A stretch of 64,000 bases of DNA from contig NZ_NFSC01000028.1 in NCBI RefSeq assembly GCF_002157505.1, positions 248,001 to 312,000 of the forward strand, in the 5' to 3' direction. Source of the DNA: Arthrobacter agilis. GTDB lineage: Bacteria > Actinomycetota > Actinomycetes > Actinomycetales > Micrococcaceae. Under the pieces are notes generated by a model. That model was not told the DNA's origin. It saw nothing but the letters and a program-made list of their open reading frames with translations, and made no database searches. Position numbers and translations under genes: made by a program. Positions 16,230-26,571 of the stretch are shown one piece after another (position 1 is the stretch's first letter; every line of letters starts with the position of its first letter).

Positions 16230-17648
16230 ATGGAAGGCAGCGAACAAGCTCTGAGGGAAGCAGCCACACAACGCTGTGGCGCTTCATCAGGCTCCGCTGT
16301 CCGTCAGCTCGGCGTGCGGGATCTCATCGACGCGGTCGGTTCCATTCGGTCCGGCAGCGCAAGCGCTGAGCTGATCGACCAGGTGCGGGACCTCGAGGAC
16401 CTCAAGTCTGCCGTCGCCGCACTCCAGGCCAGGCTCGCCGTTGCGTTCGACGTAGCTGAGCGCCGCACCCAGGCTGAGGCGGGCGTTCCCGCTGCAGAGC
16501 AGGGGCAGGGCGTCGGCGCGCAGATCGCCCTCGCCCGCCGCGAGTCCCCGTCCCGCGGGAGTCGCCTGCTGGGTCTGGCCAGGGCGCTCGTCACGGAGAT
16601 GCCGCACACCCTGGCCGCGCTGGAGACAGGCCGGCTGAACGAATGGCGCGCAACGCTCCTGGTGAGGGAGACGGCGTGCCTGAGCGCCTCGGATCGTTGT
16701 GCGGTCGATGAGGAACTCGCCGCCGACAGGGGAACCTTCGTGGGCGCCGGCGATCGTGCAATCGCCGCCGCCGCCCGAACGGCGTCGTACCGTAGGGACC
16801 CTCGCTCGGTCACGGAGCGGGCACGCCACGCAGCCGGTGAACGGCATGTGAGTCTGCGTCCGGCGCCCGACACGATGGCCTACCTGACAGCCCTGCTTCC
16901 CGTCGCCGAAGGCGTGGCGGTGTACGCAGAACTCGCCCGGCACGCAGACTCCCTACGTTCAGACGGCGATACCCGTAGCCGCGGCCAGGTCATGGCGGAC
17001 GCGCTGGTCGAACGAACCACCGGCACGCCGGGAGGTATCTCCGGGGTGGAGATCCAGCTCATCATGACGGACCGCGCTCTCTTCCAGGGCGACAGCGAAC
17101 CGGCCCGGCTCGCCGGCTACGGCGTGGTTCCTGCCGGCTGGGCTCGGACGCTGGTGACTCCGCACCCATCCGAATCCCGGAAGGACTTTGTAGCCTGGCT
17201 CCGGCGCCTGTACACCGCCCCCGGAAGCGGCGACCTCCTCGCCGTCGACTCCCGGGCCCGGCTTTTCTCGGCAGGCCAGCGCCGATTCATCGAGGCTCGG
17301 GACGACTCCTGCAGAACGCCCTATTGTGACGCGCCGATCCGCCACTATGACCACATCGTCCCCTGGCACGACGGCGGACCCACGAGTCTTCCCAACGGCG
17401 CTGGCCTTTGTGAAGCCTGCAACCACACGAAGGAACTCCAAGGCTGGATGGTGAGGGTAATTCCCGCTGTCCGGCATGCCATTGAAGTTCGCACTCCCAC
17501 CGGCCACGCGTACAGATCGACAGCTCCTCCTCCGCCTGGGAGCGCCGACGGCGAAGTGGGCCATATGTTGTTGCGGCGGTACCGACGGCTCCTGCGTCGA
17601 CACATGAAGGCGCTCCGCGCCGGCCAGCTGGATATGCTCGCCGCCTGA
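16230..17648 (+). CDS. DUF222 domain protein with C-terminal HNH nuclease domain
   Basis: The 472-residue protein has a helical DUF222 region (about 20-330) and a C-terminal HNH domain. The HNH part (about 350-406) contains [19 protein letters not shown], the histidine pair in [13 protein letters not shown], and [14 protein letters not shown], with two Cys pairs for zinc. This is the actinobacterial 13E12-repeat-type family, often present in many copies per genome in Arthrobacter and mycobacteria. Its role is not settled; DNA cleavage is expected from the intact HNH residues. It is monocistronic. Mobility is suspected for the family, but no terminal repeats are visible here. Confidence 0.85.
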   Translation: MEGSEQALREAATQRCGASSGSAVRQLGVRDLIDAVGSIRSGSASAELIDQVRDLEDLKSAVAALQARLAVAFDVAERRTQAEAGVPAAEQGQGVGAQIALARRESPSRGSRLLGLARALVTEMPHTLAALETGRLNEWRATLLVRETACLSASDRCAVDEELAADRGTFVGAGDRAIAAAARTASYRRDPRSVTERARHAAGERHVSLRPAPDTMAYLTALLPVAEGVAVYAELARHADSLRSDGDTRSRGQVMADALVERTTGTPGGISGVEIQLIMTDRALFQGDSEPARLAGYGVVPAGWARTLVTPHPSESRKDFVAWLRRLYTAPGSGDLLAVDSRARLFSAGQRRFIEARDDSCRTPYCDAPIRHYDHIVPWHDGGPTSLPNGAGLCEACNHTKELQGWMVRVIPAVRHAIEVRTPTGHAYRSTAPPPPGSADGEVGHMLLRRYRRLLRRHMKALRAGQLDMLAA

Positions 17649-17692
17649 CACTCCGGCTGTCGGATCCTCCCGGTTCATCGGGCTGCTACCGG

Positions 17693-17756
17693 GCAAAACA
17701 AAGGCCCGGCGGCGAGCGGCCGAATCGTTCGCTTCGACCACCCGCTACCGGGCCTC
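17693..17756 (-). terminator. Intrinsic terminator of the nrd operon
   Basis: On the minus strand AGGCCCGG (17755-17748) pairs with CCGGGCCT (17709-17702). Between them is a long, G-U-containing inner stem capped near the complement of GCTTCG. TTTGTTTTG follows immediately. It lies 15 bp after the nrdF stop. The convergent DUF222 gene could use the same stem, but its side lacks a good U-tract. Confidence 0.8.
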
Positions 17757-17771
17757 AACTTCACAGTTGGA

Positions 17772-18842
<1,071 letters not shown>

Positions 18843-21002
18843 CTAAAGCATGCAACTGACGCAACCCTCGACCTCGGTCCCTTCCAGCGCGAGCTGGCGG
18901 AGGCGGATGTAGTAGATCGTCTTGATGCCCTTGCGCCAGGCATAGATCTGGGCCTTGTTGATCTCGCGCGTCGTGGCGGTGTCCTTGAAGAACAGCGTCA
19001 GGGACAGGCCCTGGTCCACGTGCTGCGTGGCAGCGGCGTAGGTGTCGATGATTTTCTCGTAGCCGATCTCGTACGCATCCTGGTAGTACTCCAGGTTGTC
19101 GTTGGTGAGGTACGGCGCCGGGTAGTACACGCGGCCGATCTTGCCTTCCTTGCGGATCTCGATCTTCGACGCCACCGGGTGGATGGAGGACGTCGAGTTG
19201 TTGATGTACGAGATCGAGCCGGTCGGCGGAACCGCCTGCAGGTTCTGGTTGTAGATGCCGTGCTCCATGACCGAGGCCTTGAGCGCACGCCAGTCCTCCT
19301 GCGTGGGGATGCGCACGTCGGCGAAGAGCTCACGCACACGGGCCGTCGTCGGCTCCCACACCTGGTCGGTGTACTTGTCGAAGAACTCGCCGCTGGCGTA
19401 CTTGGAGCGCTCGAAGCCGGCGAACGTCCGCCCGGTCTCGATGGACATCAGGTTCGACGCCCGGATGCAGTGGTACACCACGGAGTAGAAGTAGATGTTC
19501 GTGAAGTCCAGGCCCTCCTCCGAGCCGTAGTGGACGCGCTCACGGGCGAGGTAGCCGTGCAGGTTCATCTGGCCGAGGCCGATGGCGTGCGACGCATCGT
19601 TGCCCTCGGCGATCGACGGGACCGAGCTGATGTGGCTCATGTCCGAGACGGCGGAGAGGGTGCGGATCGCGGTCTCGATGGTGCGGCCGAAGTCCGGCGA
19701 GTCCATGGTCTTCGCGATGTTCAGCGAGCCGAGGTTGCAGGAGATGTCCTTGCCCACGTGATCGTAGGACAGGTCCTCGTGGTACGTGGTGGGCTGCGAG
19801 ACCTGGAGGATCTCGGAGCACAGGTTGGACATGATGATCTTGCCGTCGATCGGGTTGGCCCGGTTCACGGTGTCCTCGAACATGATGTACGGGTAGCCGG
19901 ACTCGAACTGGATCTCCGCGAGGGTCTGGAAGAACTCGCGCGCCTTGATCTTGGTCTTCTTGATGCGGGCGTCGTCCACCATCTCGTAGTACTTCTCGGT
20001 GACCGAGATGTCGGAAAACGGCATGCCGTAGACGCGCTCGACGTCGTAGGGCGAGAACAGGTACATGTCCTCGTCGCGCTTGGCCAGCTCGAACGTGATG
20101 TCGGGCACGACGACGCCGAGTGACAGCGTCTTGATGCGGATCTTCTCGTCGGCGTTCTCGCGCTTGGTGTCGAGGAAGCGGTTGATGTCCGGGTGGTGGG
20201 CGTGCAGGTACACGGCACCGGCACCCTGGCGGGCACCGAGCTGGTTGGCGTAGGAGAAGCTGTCCTCGAGGAGCTTCATCACGGGGATGACACCGGAGGA
20301 CTGGTTCTCGATCTGCTTGATCGGCGCACCGACCTCGCGAATGTTCGTCAGCGCGAACGCGACGCCGCCGCCGCGCTTGGAGAGCTGCAGGGCCGAGTTG
20401 ATGGACCGGCCGATGGACTCCATGTTGTCTTCGATGCGGAGCAGGAAGCAGGAGACGAGCTCGCCGCGCTGGCGCTTGCCGGCGTTGAGGAAGGTCGGCG
20501 TGGCGGGCTGGAAGCGGCCGTCGATGATCTCGTCGACCATCTGGATGGCGAGCTCCTCGTTGCCGCGGGCCAGGTGCAGGGCGACCATGCACACGCGGTC
20601 CTCGTAGCGCTCGAGGTAACGCTTGCCGTCGAACGTCTTCAGCGTGTACGAGGTGTAGAACTTGAAGGCGCCGAGGAAGGTCTCGAAGCGGAACTTCTTG
20701 GAATACGCCCGCTTGTAGAGGTCACGCATGAAGTTCATCGAGTACTGGTGGAGGGTCTCGCGCTCGTAGTACTCGTTCTTCACGAGGTAGTCGAGCTTCT
20801 CCTCGAGGTCGTGGAAGAAGACCGTGTTGTTGTTGACGTGCTGGAGGAAGTACTGGTGCGCGGCCTCGCGGTCGGCGTCGAACTGGATCTCCCCGTCCGG
20901 CCCGTACAGGTTAAGCATGGCGTTGAGCTCGTGGTAGCCCATGTCCTTGAATCGGCTGACCGCGGCTGCGGGTGTGCCCGTCTCCGTCTCTGCAACACTC
21001 AT
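18843..21002 (-). CDS. nrdE: Class Ib ribonucleoside-diphosphate reductase, alpha subunit
   Basis: The 719-residue large subunit reduces NDPs to dNDPs. Conserved blocks are [18 protein letters not shown] (first active-site Cys), NLCSEILQ with its catalytic Asn, Cys and Glu, the GSLNIAK segment, and the C-terminal redox pair in EGCVSCML, which is recharged by NrdH. There is no N-terminal ATP-cone, as expected for class Ib. ATG 21002 overlaps the nrdI stop (ATGA), so the two are translationally coupled; an in-frame TTG at 21008 is a less likely start. GGAAGAG lies upstream of the ATG. Confidence 0.95.
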   Translation of the reverse strand: MSVAETETGTPAAAVSRFKDMGYHELNAMLNLYGPDGEIQFDADREAAHQYFLQHVNNNTVFFHDLEEKLDYLVKNEYYERETLHQYSMNFMRDLYKRAYSKKFRFETFLGAFKFYTSYTLKTFDGKRYLERYEDRVCMVALHLARGNEELAIQMVDEIIDGRFQPATPTFLNAGKRQRGELVSCFLLRIEDNMESIGRSINSALQLSKRGGGVAFALTNIREVGAPIKQIENQSSGVIPVMKLLEDSFSYANQLGARQGAGAVYLHAHHPDINRFLDTKRENADEKIRIKTLSLGVVVPDITFELAKRDEDMYLFSPYDVERVYGMPFSDISVTEKYYEMVDDARIKKTKIKAREFFQTLAEIQFESGYPYIMFEDTVNRANPIDGKIIMSNLCSEILQVSQPTTYHEDLSYDHVGKDISCNLGSLNIAKTMDSPDFGRTIETAIRTLSAVSDMSHISSVPSIAEGNDASHAIGLGQMNLHGYLARERVHYGSEEGLDFTNIYFYSVVYHCIRASNLMSIETGRTFAGFERSKYASGEFFDKYTDQVWEPTTARVRELFADVRIPTQEDWRALKASVMEHGIYNQNLQAVPPTGSISYINNSTSSIHPVASKIEIRKEGKIGRVYYPAPYLTNDNLEYYQDAYEIGYEKIIDTYAAATQHVDQGLSLTLFFKDTATTREINKAQIYAWRKGIKTIYYIRLRQLALEGTEVEGCVSCML

Positions 21003-21466
21003 GTCCAAAACTCTTCCAATCCTCTGGTAACTCGGTCCACGTCCTCGGACGTGCCCATGACTTCAAATCTGTATAGGACGGGGACGTTGCATTTGGCGGC
21101 GACGATGTCGGCGGCAAGGCAGTAGGTCTCACCGAAATTGGTGTTACCGGCCCCGATGACCCCCCGGAGGAGGCTGCGGTTCTGCTCGTTGTTCAGGAAC
21201 TTCACGACCTGGCGGGGCACCGCGCCCTTGCCGGTGATCCCCCCGTAGGTGGGAAGGACCAGCACGTAGGGGCGAAGCGCCCGCAGCGTCGGCTCCCTGG
21301 TGAGCAGTGGCATGCGAGCGGCCCGGACCCCCAGCTTCTCGACGAAGCGATGGGTGTTGTCGGAAACCGACGAGAAGTAGATCAGCGGGGCGTCGGTGAT
21401 CGGACCCTCCCCGCCTTCTGCCGGATCAGGGTGGTCGGCTCGGTCCCCCACGGCGATCGTGGTCAT
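20999..21466 (-). CDS. nrdI: Flavodoxin-like ribonucleotide reductase maturation protein
   Basis: The 155-residue protein is a small FMN-binding flavodoxin relative that supplies superoxide/peroxide for assembly of the Mn-tyrosyl cofactor in NrdF. Recognisable blocks are [19 protein letters not shown] (phosphate loop), [11 protein letters not shown] and [17 protein letters not shown]. An N-terminal extension of about 27 residues precedes the flavodoxin core. I chose ATG 21466; a GTG at 21478 is possible. The gene lies between nrdH (38 bp gap) and nrdE (4-bp overlap), the usual class Ib order. Confidence 0.92.
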   Translation of the reverse strand: MTTIAVGDRADHPDPAEGGEGPITDAPLIYFSSVSDNTHRFVEKLGVRAARMPLLTREPTLRALRPYVLVLPTYGGITGKGAVPRQVVKFLNNEQNRSLLRGVIGAGNTNFGETYCLAADIVAAKCNVPVLYRFEVMGTSEDVDRVTRGLEEFWT

Positions 21467-21504
21467 GTCCGATGCCACACCAGCGGATCCCCGAAGGGAA
21501 CCGG

Positions 21505-21750
21505 TCAGGCTACCGAACTCACGACGGAGTCGGCGAGCGAGTTGATCTTGTCGGGACGGAATCCGGACCAGTGGTCGTTGTCCGTGATGACGACCGGAGC
21601 CTGCATGTAGCCCATCGAGCGTACGCGCTCGAGGGCAGCGGGATCCTGCGAGATGTCGACGCTCTGGTAGGCGATGCCCTTCTTGTCCAGAGCCCGGTAG
21701 GTGGCGTTGCACTGTACGCACGCCGGCTTCGTGTAAACCGTGACGGTCAT
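21505..21750 (-). CDS. nrdH: Glutaredoxin-like protein NrdH
   Basis: The 81-residue redoxin has the CVQC active site at residues 11-14 and the NrdH features WSGFRPDKI near the C-terminus and [18 protein letters not shown] in the middle. It is reduced by thioredoxin reductase and passes electrons to NrdE. A strong GGGGA ribosome site lies seven bases before the ATG. It is the first gene of the nrd operon, so its upstream region carries the NrdR boxes at 21882-21929. Confidence 0.95.
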   Translation of the reverse strand: MTVTVYTKPACVQCNATYRALDKKGIAYQSVDISQDPAALERVRSMGYMQAPVVITDNDHWSGFRPDKINSLADSVVSSVA

Positions 21751-21881
21751 GTCTAAGTCCCCTTTTCTCTACTGCTGTCATGCTGTGTCATGGGTGGCGC
21801 GCGGCCCCGGAAAGGGGAAGGAAATCCGGGGATTTCCGCGCCTCCGGGCCCATGCCCGTCCAGCGGTTGTTCTGTCCCTCG

Positions 21882-21929
21882 ATACTACATCTAGTGCGAC
21901 CAACTCATGCATACCCCTAGATGATGTAT
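21882..21929. promoter_or_regulatory. Pair of NrdR boxes upstream of nrdH
   Basis: ATACTACATCTAGTG (21882-21896) matches 12 of 15 positions of the NrdR-box consensus ACACWATATATAGTG. CCCTAGATGATGTAT (21915-21929) matches about 10 of 15 in the opposite orientation. Their starts are 33 bp apart, near three helical turns, as is usual for NrdR pairs. Repression of the nrd operon by ATP/dATP-bound NrdR is expected; nrdR itself is not in the window. Confidence 0.75.
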
Positions 21930-22034
21930 TACAAGTATGTCATTACGGGAGCGAGTAGTCCACACGATGTCCACAGATCCGGGGCTCCGGAAAGCGCGGA
22001 AACGAGCCGTTCCGAGGCCGAAAAAGGCACATGG

Positions 22035-22049
22035 TCCACACGCTGTGGA
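22035..22049. promoter_or_regulatory. Candidate LysR-type operator
   Basis: A perfect interrupted dyad, TCCACA-CGC-TGTGGA, lies 110 bp upstream of the LysR gene start. Two further TCCACA copies at 21959 and 21970 share the half-site. LysR proteins bind interrupted dyads near their own promoters, so autoregulation is plausible. The assignment is from symmetry and position only. Confidence 0.4.
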
Positions 22050-22158
22050 GTACTTCCGCACAGGCTGAAAAACTTCCGTGTCGCGTTTCCCTGGCGTGTC
22101 GCGGGAGTCGCGTGTAGAAGACTGGGGCGAGAGAACCAGCCGACGAGGAGAGTACTAC

Positions 22159-23112
22159 GTGGTCAACCCGGTCCACCTGCGGACACTGCTCGAGGTCATC
22201 CGCCACGGGTCCTTCAGCGGCGCCGCCACGAGCCTCGGCTACACGGCGTCGGCGGTATCCCAGCAGATGTCGGCACTGGAACGGGACACGGGCGCCACGC
22301 TCTTCACGCGGGCCGCCCGCAGCGCGATTCCTACCGACGCGGCCCTCGCGATGTCCCGGCATGCCTCGAAGGTCCTGACCGATATCGATGCGTTGCTCGC
22401 ATCGACCGCCCGTGCCGGCACCGGCCCGGCCCATGAGCTCCGGCTCGGCATCTTCCCCAGCCTCGCGACGTTCGCGCTCCCGCGGCTGCTGCGCATGCCG
22501 GAATGGCAGCGGCTCGGCGTGTCGTTGCGCGTCTTCGTCGGGGAACCGGCGCACACGATCCAGGGGTTGCGCACGGGCGGCGATCTCGACCTCGCGCTCG
22601 TGTACCAGGTCGGGCAGGCCGGGCTCGCCTGGCCGTCGACCCTCAGCCGCCAATGGATCGGCGACGACGACTTCCGGGTCATCCTGCCGGCGAGCTGGGG
22701 CATCCGGAGCGGCTCGCGCGTCACCGCGGATCAGCTCGCGGACATGCCGTGGATCATGCACCACCCCGGCACTGCGGATGCGACGGTCATCGAACGCCTC
22801 TTCGCGAGCTGCAACCTCCACCCCCGCATCGCGGCCTACTGCGACGACTTCAATGCCAGCCTCGAGCTCACCGCGGCTGGCCTGGGAGCAGCACTGGTTC
22901 CGGAACTCGCCATGGTCAACCGGCCCGAGGGCATCGTGGCGCTCGACGTCCCGGAGATCCGGCTGGCCCGCAGCATCTTCGCCCTGCGCACGGGCGATGC
23001 CGACGACGCGCGGGTGCGGCTCTTCATGGACCAGCTCGCGGACATCCTCCGGGGCCAGAGCATCGGTCCAAAGCACACCGCTCCCGGTTACGCACGCACC
23101 TCCGGCTCCTGA
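22159..23112 (+). CDS. LysR-family transcriptional regulator
   Basis: The 317-residue protein has an N-terminal winged helix-turn-helix (HLRTLLEVIRHGSFSGAATSLGYTASAVSQQMSALERDTGATLF, residues about 4-50) and a periplasmic-binding-fold effector domain. The GTG at 22159 was chosen because GAGGAG lies eight bases before it and the helix-turn-helix starts at once. Typical effector-domain motifs are GDLDLALVY and GAALVPELA. It is followed on the same strand by an SDR gene 95 bp away, the likely but unproven target. The ligand is unknown. Confidence 0.88.
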   Translation: MVNPVHLRTLLEVIRHGSFSGAATSLGYTASAVSQQMSALERDTGATLFTRAARSAIPTDAALAMSRHASKVLTDIDALLASTARAGTGPAHELRLGIFPSLATFALPRLLRMPEWQRLGVSLRVFVGEPAHTIQGLRTGGDLDLALVYQVGQAGLAWPSTLSRQWIGDDDFRVILPASWGIRSGSRVTADQLADMPWIMHHPGTADATVIERLFASCNLHPRIAAYCDDFNASLELTAAGLGAALVPELAMVNRPEGIVALDVPEIRLARSIFALRTGDADDARVRLFMDQLADILRGQSIGPKHTAPGYARTSGS

Positions 23113-23207
23113 ATTCCCGTTGCACGCCTCCGGCACTGTCCGTACCTTCGGGTCAGGAGCGGGCACCGGTCCGCTGGTTTTCCCATGATCTTCCGAGGAG
23201 GAACCCA

Positions 23208-24254
23208 ATGCGGATCAAGAACAGCGTGGTCGTCATCACCGGGGCAGCGAGCGGCATCGGCCGGGCCACAGCCCTTCGGTTCGCCCGTCGCCGCACGAAC
23301 CTCGTCCTCGCCAGCAGGCGCGTGGAAGCGCTCGAGACGCTCGTCGCCGAGTGCGCGGCGCTGGGTTCCCGTGCCATCGCCGTTCCCACCGACATGGCCG
23401 AGTACGACGCAGTCCAGGAGCTCGCGAGCAGGGCTGTCGAGGAGTTCGGGCGCATCGACGTCTGGGTGAACAACGCCGCTGTCTCGTTCTTCTCGCCGTT
23501 CCTCGAGGTGCCCCTGCGTGATTTCGAGCGGGTGATCGACGTCAACGTGATGGGCTACGTCTACGGAGCCCGGGCCGCGCTGGAGCGCATGCAGGACCAG
23601 GGTGCTGGCGTCCTCGTCAACGTCGCGTCCATCGTCGGGGAGATCCCCCAGCCCTACACCTCCGCATACTCGATGTCGAAAGCGGCCGTCCGGGCCCTCG
23701 GCGTCAGCCTGCGGTCCGAGCTGAAACTGGACAGGAAGAAACACATCCACGTGTGCACGGTCCTCCCGCCCACCATCGACACGCCGTTCTTCAATCACGC
23801 CGCGAACTACACCGGCCGCCGAGCCGTGGCGATGCCGCCCGTCTACAGCGCGGACCGCGTCGCGAAAGCCATCCTCGACGTCGTCGAGGTACCGACGCGG
23901 GAGGTGGCGGTCGGCCGGATCGGGCGGTCCATCGTCCGGCAGCACCGGCTCATGCCGGCCCGGCTCGAGAAAGTGATGGCTGTGCAGGTGGAGAACAGCC
24001 ATCTGTCCAAGAAGGAACCTGCCGAGGACTCCACCGGCAACCTGTACGGGCCCTCCCCGGACCCGGCGAATGCCGCAGTGACCGGTGGCTGGAGCGGCAA
24101 ACGGCGCACGGCCCAGCGGATGGTCCTCGGCACCGCCCTCGTCGGCGCGGGCGCCGTCGTGTTCGGCGACAAGCTCAAGGCCGCCCTCCCCGTGGTGGCA
24201 GGGGCCGCCGGGACGGTGGGACAGGCTGTCAAGGCCGTGGGAAAGGGTTCCTAG
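23208..24254 (+). CDS. Short-chain dehydrogenase/reductase with C-terminal hydrophobic extension
   Basis: The 348-residue protein has the classical SDR core: TGAASGIG at 11-18 for NAD(P) binding, NNA at 88-90, Ser 141, Tyr 154 and Lys 158 (YSMSK). Typical SDRs end near 250 residues. This one has about 100 more, ending in the Gly/Ala-rich hydrophobic stretch RMVLGTALVGAGAVVFGDKL and beyond, which may associate with the membrane. Such extended SDRs are common in actinobacteria, and the substrate is unknown. A strong GAGGAGGA ribosome site precedes the ATG. Arg36-Arg38 after the second strand favour NADPH, as inference. Confidence 0.85.
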   Translation: MRIKNSVVVITGAASGIGRATALRFARRRTNLVLASRRVEALETLVAECAALGSRAIAVPTDMAEYDAVQELASRAVEEFGRIDVWVNNAAVSFFSPFLEVPLRDFERVIDVNVMGYVYGARAALERMQDQGAGVLVNVASIVGEIPQPYTSAYSMSKAAVRALGVSLRSELKLDRKKHIHVCTVLPPTIDTPFFNHAANYTGRRAVAMPPVYSADRVAKAILDVVEVPTREVAVGRIGRSIVRQHRLMPARLEKVMAVQVENSHLSKKEPAEDSTGNLYGPSPDPANAAVTGGWSGKRRTAQRMVLGTALVGAGAVVFGDKLKAALPVVAGAAGTVGQAVKAVGKGS

Positions 24255-24277
24255 GTCCGCGAGCGCAGGGCGTCGAC

Positions 24278-24320
24278 TGCTGGTCGGCTACATCTGGTCG
24301 GCTACTGCTGGTCGGCTACA
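24278..24320. repeat. Three tandem copies of a 14-bp unit at the metF 3' end
   Basis: The unit CTGGTCGGCTAC preceded by TG or AT occurs three times in a row (about 24279, 24293 and 24307). The last copy contains the metF stop (reverse complement of CTA at 24316-24318). The array fills most of the 61 bp between convergent SDR and metF genes and has no dyad symmetry. Confidence 0.65.
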
Positions 24321-25218
24321 TGGAGGCTGCAAGGCCGGCCTCCGGTGGCCGCTCCAGCTCGAGGGCATCGAGGACGTCGAGCGCGGCGGAGTGCTCGTTG
24401 AAGGTGTAGAGGTGGATTCCCGGCGCACCGTCGTCGAGCGCTGCCCGTGCAAGGTCCACGGTCGCCTCGACGCCGACCCGGCGGCGCTCGTCGTCGGTGC
24501 GGGCGCCCTCCAAGCGTCTCCAGAGGGCCTCGTCGACGTCGACCCCGGCGAGCCCGCTCAGCTTCTTCAGGCGCCGGGTACTCGTCATCGGCATGACGCC
24601 GGGAATGATCGGGATGGTGACGCCGGCTCGCCGTGCCCTCGTGACGAGCCGCGAATAGTCGGAGGCCTGGAAGAACACCTGGGTGATCGCGAAGTCGGCC
24701 CCTGCCACCTCCTTGGCGAGCAGCACCTCGATGTCCTGGTCGAAGCTCGGCGAGTCCGGATGTCGGGTCGCGTAGGCCGCTACCCCCACCGACACCTTGC
24801 CGGCCGCCAGCTGGGCGCTCCGCTGCGCTTCGACCTCACGGATCAGCCGCACGAGCTCGTCCGCGTGCTCGACGTCGCCGGGCCGGCTCTGCCGGCCTTC
24901 AGGCGCATCACCGCGGAGAGCGAGGATACCGCGGACCCCGCCGCCGATGAGCCGGTCGACGATCTCCGTCAGTTCGGCGCGGCTGGTCCCGACGCAGGTC
25001 AGGTGCGCCAACGGCTTGAGCGTGGTCTCCGTCAGCAGGCGCCGCAGGAGGTCGATCGCCGTCTCCTGGTTGCTGCCGGCAGCACCATAGGTGACCGACA
25101 CGAAGTCGGGACGCGTGCCCTCGAGGCGGCGGATGGTCGTCCACAGCGAGTCCTCGGCCTCGGCGTTCCGGGGCGGGTACAACTCGTAGGACAGGGCGGG
25201 ATAGGTGGGTGACGGCAT
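24316..25218 (-). CDS. metF: Methylenetetrahydrofolate reductase
   Basis: The 300-residue flavoprotein belongs to the MetF family and reduces 5,10-methylene-THF to 5-methyl-THF for methionine synthesis. Recognisable parts are the N-terminal YELYPPRNAEAEDSLW with the catalytic Glu, FVSVTYGAAGS, HLTCVGTSRAE, ILALRGDAPEG, and QVFFQASDY with PGVMPMTS. Length matches bacterial MetF. ATG 25218 has an AGGA site five bases upstream, and longer in-frame starts overlap the next gene without support. It follows the App1-like gene by 32 bp on the same strand and may be co-transcribed with it. The 3' end lies in a 14-bp repeat. Confidence 0.9.
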   Translation of the reverse strand: MPSPTYPALSYELYPPRNAEAEDSLWTTIRRLEGTRPDFVSVTYGAAGSNQETAIDLLRRLLTETTLKPLAHLTCVGTSRAELTEIVDRLIGGGVRGILALRGDAPEGRQSRPGDVEHADELVRLIREVEAQRSAQLAAGKVSVGVAAYATRHPDSPSFDQDIEVLLAKEVAGADFAITQVFFQASDYSRLVTRARRAGVTIPIIPGVMPMTSTRRLKKLSGLAGVDVDEALWRRLEGARTDDERRRVGVEATVDLARAALDDGAPGIHLYTFNEHSAALDVLDALELERPPEAGLAASM

Positions 25219-25250
25219 CTGAGTCCTCTTCGTGGGTGCCGCAGGATCGG

Positions 25251-26390
25251 TCAGTCCGTTTCCTCCGGTACGTCGGCCGAGCGTACCTCGCTGTGGATGA
25301 GGCCGAGCTCCTCGAGTTTCTCGGACATCCCGGCTCCGTCGGGCGCGTAGATCCACGGGATACCCGGTGTCGGCTGGACACCGGTCTTGGAGCGGCCACC
25401 CGCGAGCACAGCTTCACCGACGGACAGCTGGCGGATCGCGATGGCTCGGACGTTCTGCGGGTGGCGCTGCGCGAACTCGGAATAGATCGCCTCATCGTGC
25501 TGGCCGTCGTCGCCCACCAGCAGCCACTTGACGCCGGGGAACTCCTCGGCCAGCCGCTCGAGCGACGTCCGCTTGTGTTCCTGGCCGCTGCGGAACCACC
25601 GGTCGCGGGTCGGTCCCCAGTCGGTCAGGAGCTTGGGCCCTGCCGGATACAGATTGCGGGAGAGGAAGCGGGACAGGGTCGGCGCGACATTCCAGGCGCC
25701 CGTCGACAGGTAGAGCACCGGCGCCGACGGAAGGGTCCGTACGATCCGCTCGTACAGCACGGCCATGCCGGGGGTCGGTGTCCGGGCGTGCTCGTCGAGC
25801 ACGAAGGTGTTCCAGGCGGCGAGGAAGGGGCGTGGCAGGGCCGTCACCATCACGGTGTCGTCGATGTCGGAGACGACGCCGAAATCCGTATCGTCAGCGA
25901 CAATCCGCACGGGGGCCTCCACCACGCGGGAATTTCCCGACTGCACGGTGATGGTGTGCCAGCCGGCGTCCAGCGTCACGGGGATGCGCGCATCGACCAC
26001 GCCCCCGCGGTCGGCCTCGACGTCGTGCACCGTGTCGCCGATGGTGACGTGGACGACCGCGTGGGCCACCGGGGCGCTCGTGAAGCTGCGCCAGCCGCGC
26101 ATGCCTTCCTTGAGGGGCTTGAGCGGGCCGGACTGCGCGCCCCGCCCCGTATCCCTTGGATCACCGAGCACGACGCGTGCCAGGACGCGTACCCACGACG
26201 TCGTGCCGTACCCCGTATAAGGGATGACGGTGTCGACCCTGCCGCGCCGGATCGCCAGGCGCGTCTGGAACTTGAGCCAGGCGTCGTCGAGGCGCACCGC
26301 GAGGTGGCGGTCCTCGAGTCCCGTCTTCGCGGGATTACTGCTTCCGGGGCCGGCGGACTGGGCGTGTGTCTTCGCAGATCGTGGGCACAT
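25251..26390 (-). CDS. App1-family (DUF2183) phosphatase-like protein
   Basis: The 379-residue protein resembles App1-type phosphatidate phosphatases. The C-terminal HAD-like domain carries the nucleophile motif SDIDDTV (Asp 175 and Asp 177 region), followed by FVLDEHARTPTPGMAVLY, a YLSTGAWNV block and LLVGDDGQHDEAIYSEFAQ. The N-terminal part (about 30-160) is a beta-rich domain seen in the same family (YTGYGTTSWVRVLARVVLG). No signal peptide or membrane helix is visible. The actual substrate of bacterial members is not known to me. The start is uncertain: ATG 26390 is used, with in-frame alternatives upstream. It precedes metF. Confidence 0.78.
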   Translation of the reverse strand: MCPRSAKTHAQSAGPGSSNPAKTGLEDRHLAVRLDDAWLKFQTRLAIRRGRVDTVIPYTGYGTTSWVRVLARVVLGDPRDTGRGAQSGPLKPLKEGMRGWRSFTSAPVAHAVVHVTIGDTVHDVEADRGGVVDARIPVTLDAGWHTITVQSGNSRVVEAPVRIVADDTDFGVVSDIDDTVMVTALPRPFLAAWNTFVLDEHARTPTPGMAVLYERIVRTLPSAPVLYLSTGAWNVAPTLSRFLSRNLYPAGPKLLTDWGPTRDRWFRSGQEHKRTSLERLAEEFPGVKWLLVGDDGQHDEAIYSEFAQRHPQNVRAIAIRQLSVGEAVLAGGRSKTGVQPTPGIPWIYAPDGAGMSEKLEELGLIHSEVRSADVPEETD

Positions 26391-26571
26391 GCCCCCAGTC
26401 TGGCACGCCGGCATCCCGGCGACGAGTCCTGCCGCGCTGGTCGCGCAGAACGGGAGGGCACAGGTCACAGGCGTCTAACAAACTCCGACTTCACCCCGGC
26501 ACGATCTTGTAGCAGGCAGTGGCGGCTGGGACGCTGGAACTTCGATCAGGCCAACGATCAGTGGGGATGTC

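Larger units (their letters stand above)
21751..22158. other. Divergent intergenic region between nrdH and a LysR gene
   Basis: This 408-bp region holds no convincing gene. It contains two NrdR-box-like sequences (21882-21929), a -10-like TAGTAT on the minus strand overlapping the first box, several TCCACA copies (21959, 21970, 22035) and a perfect TCCACA-CGC-TGTGGA dyad near the LysR gene. It therefore carries the divergent promoters for the nrd operon and the LysR regulator. Confidence 0.6.

Noticed and set aside
21959-22049. TCCACA cluster as DnaA boxes or an origin
   Set aside because: The motif lacks the TTATNCACA core, is GC-flanked and sits between nrd and LysR genes with no dnaA or dnaN context.
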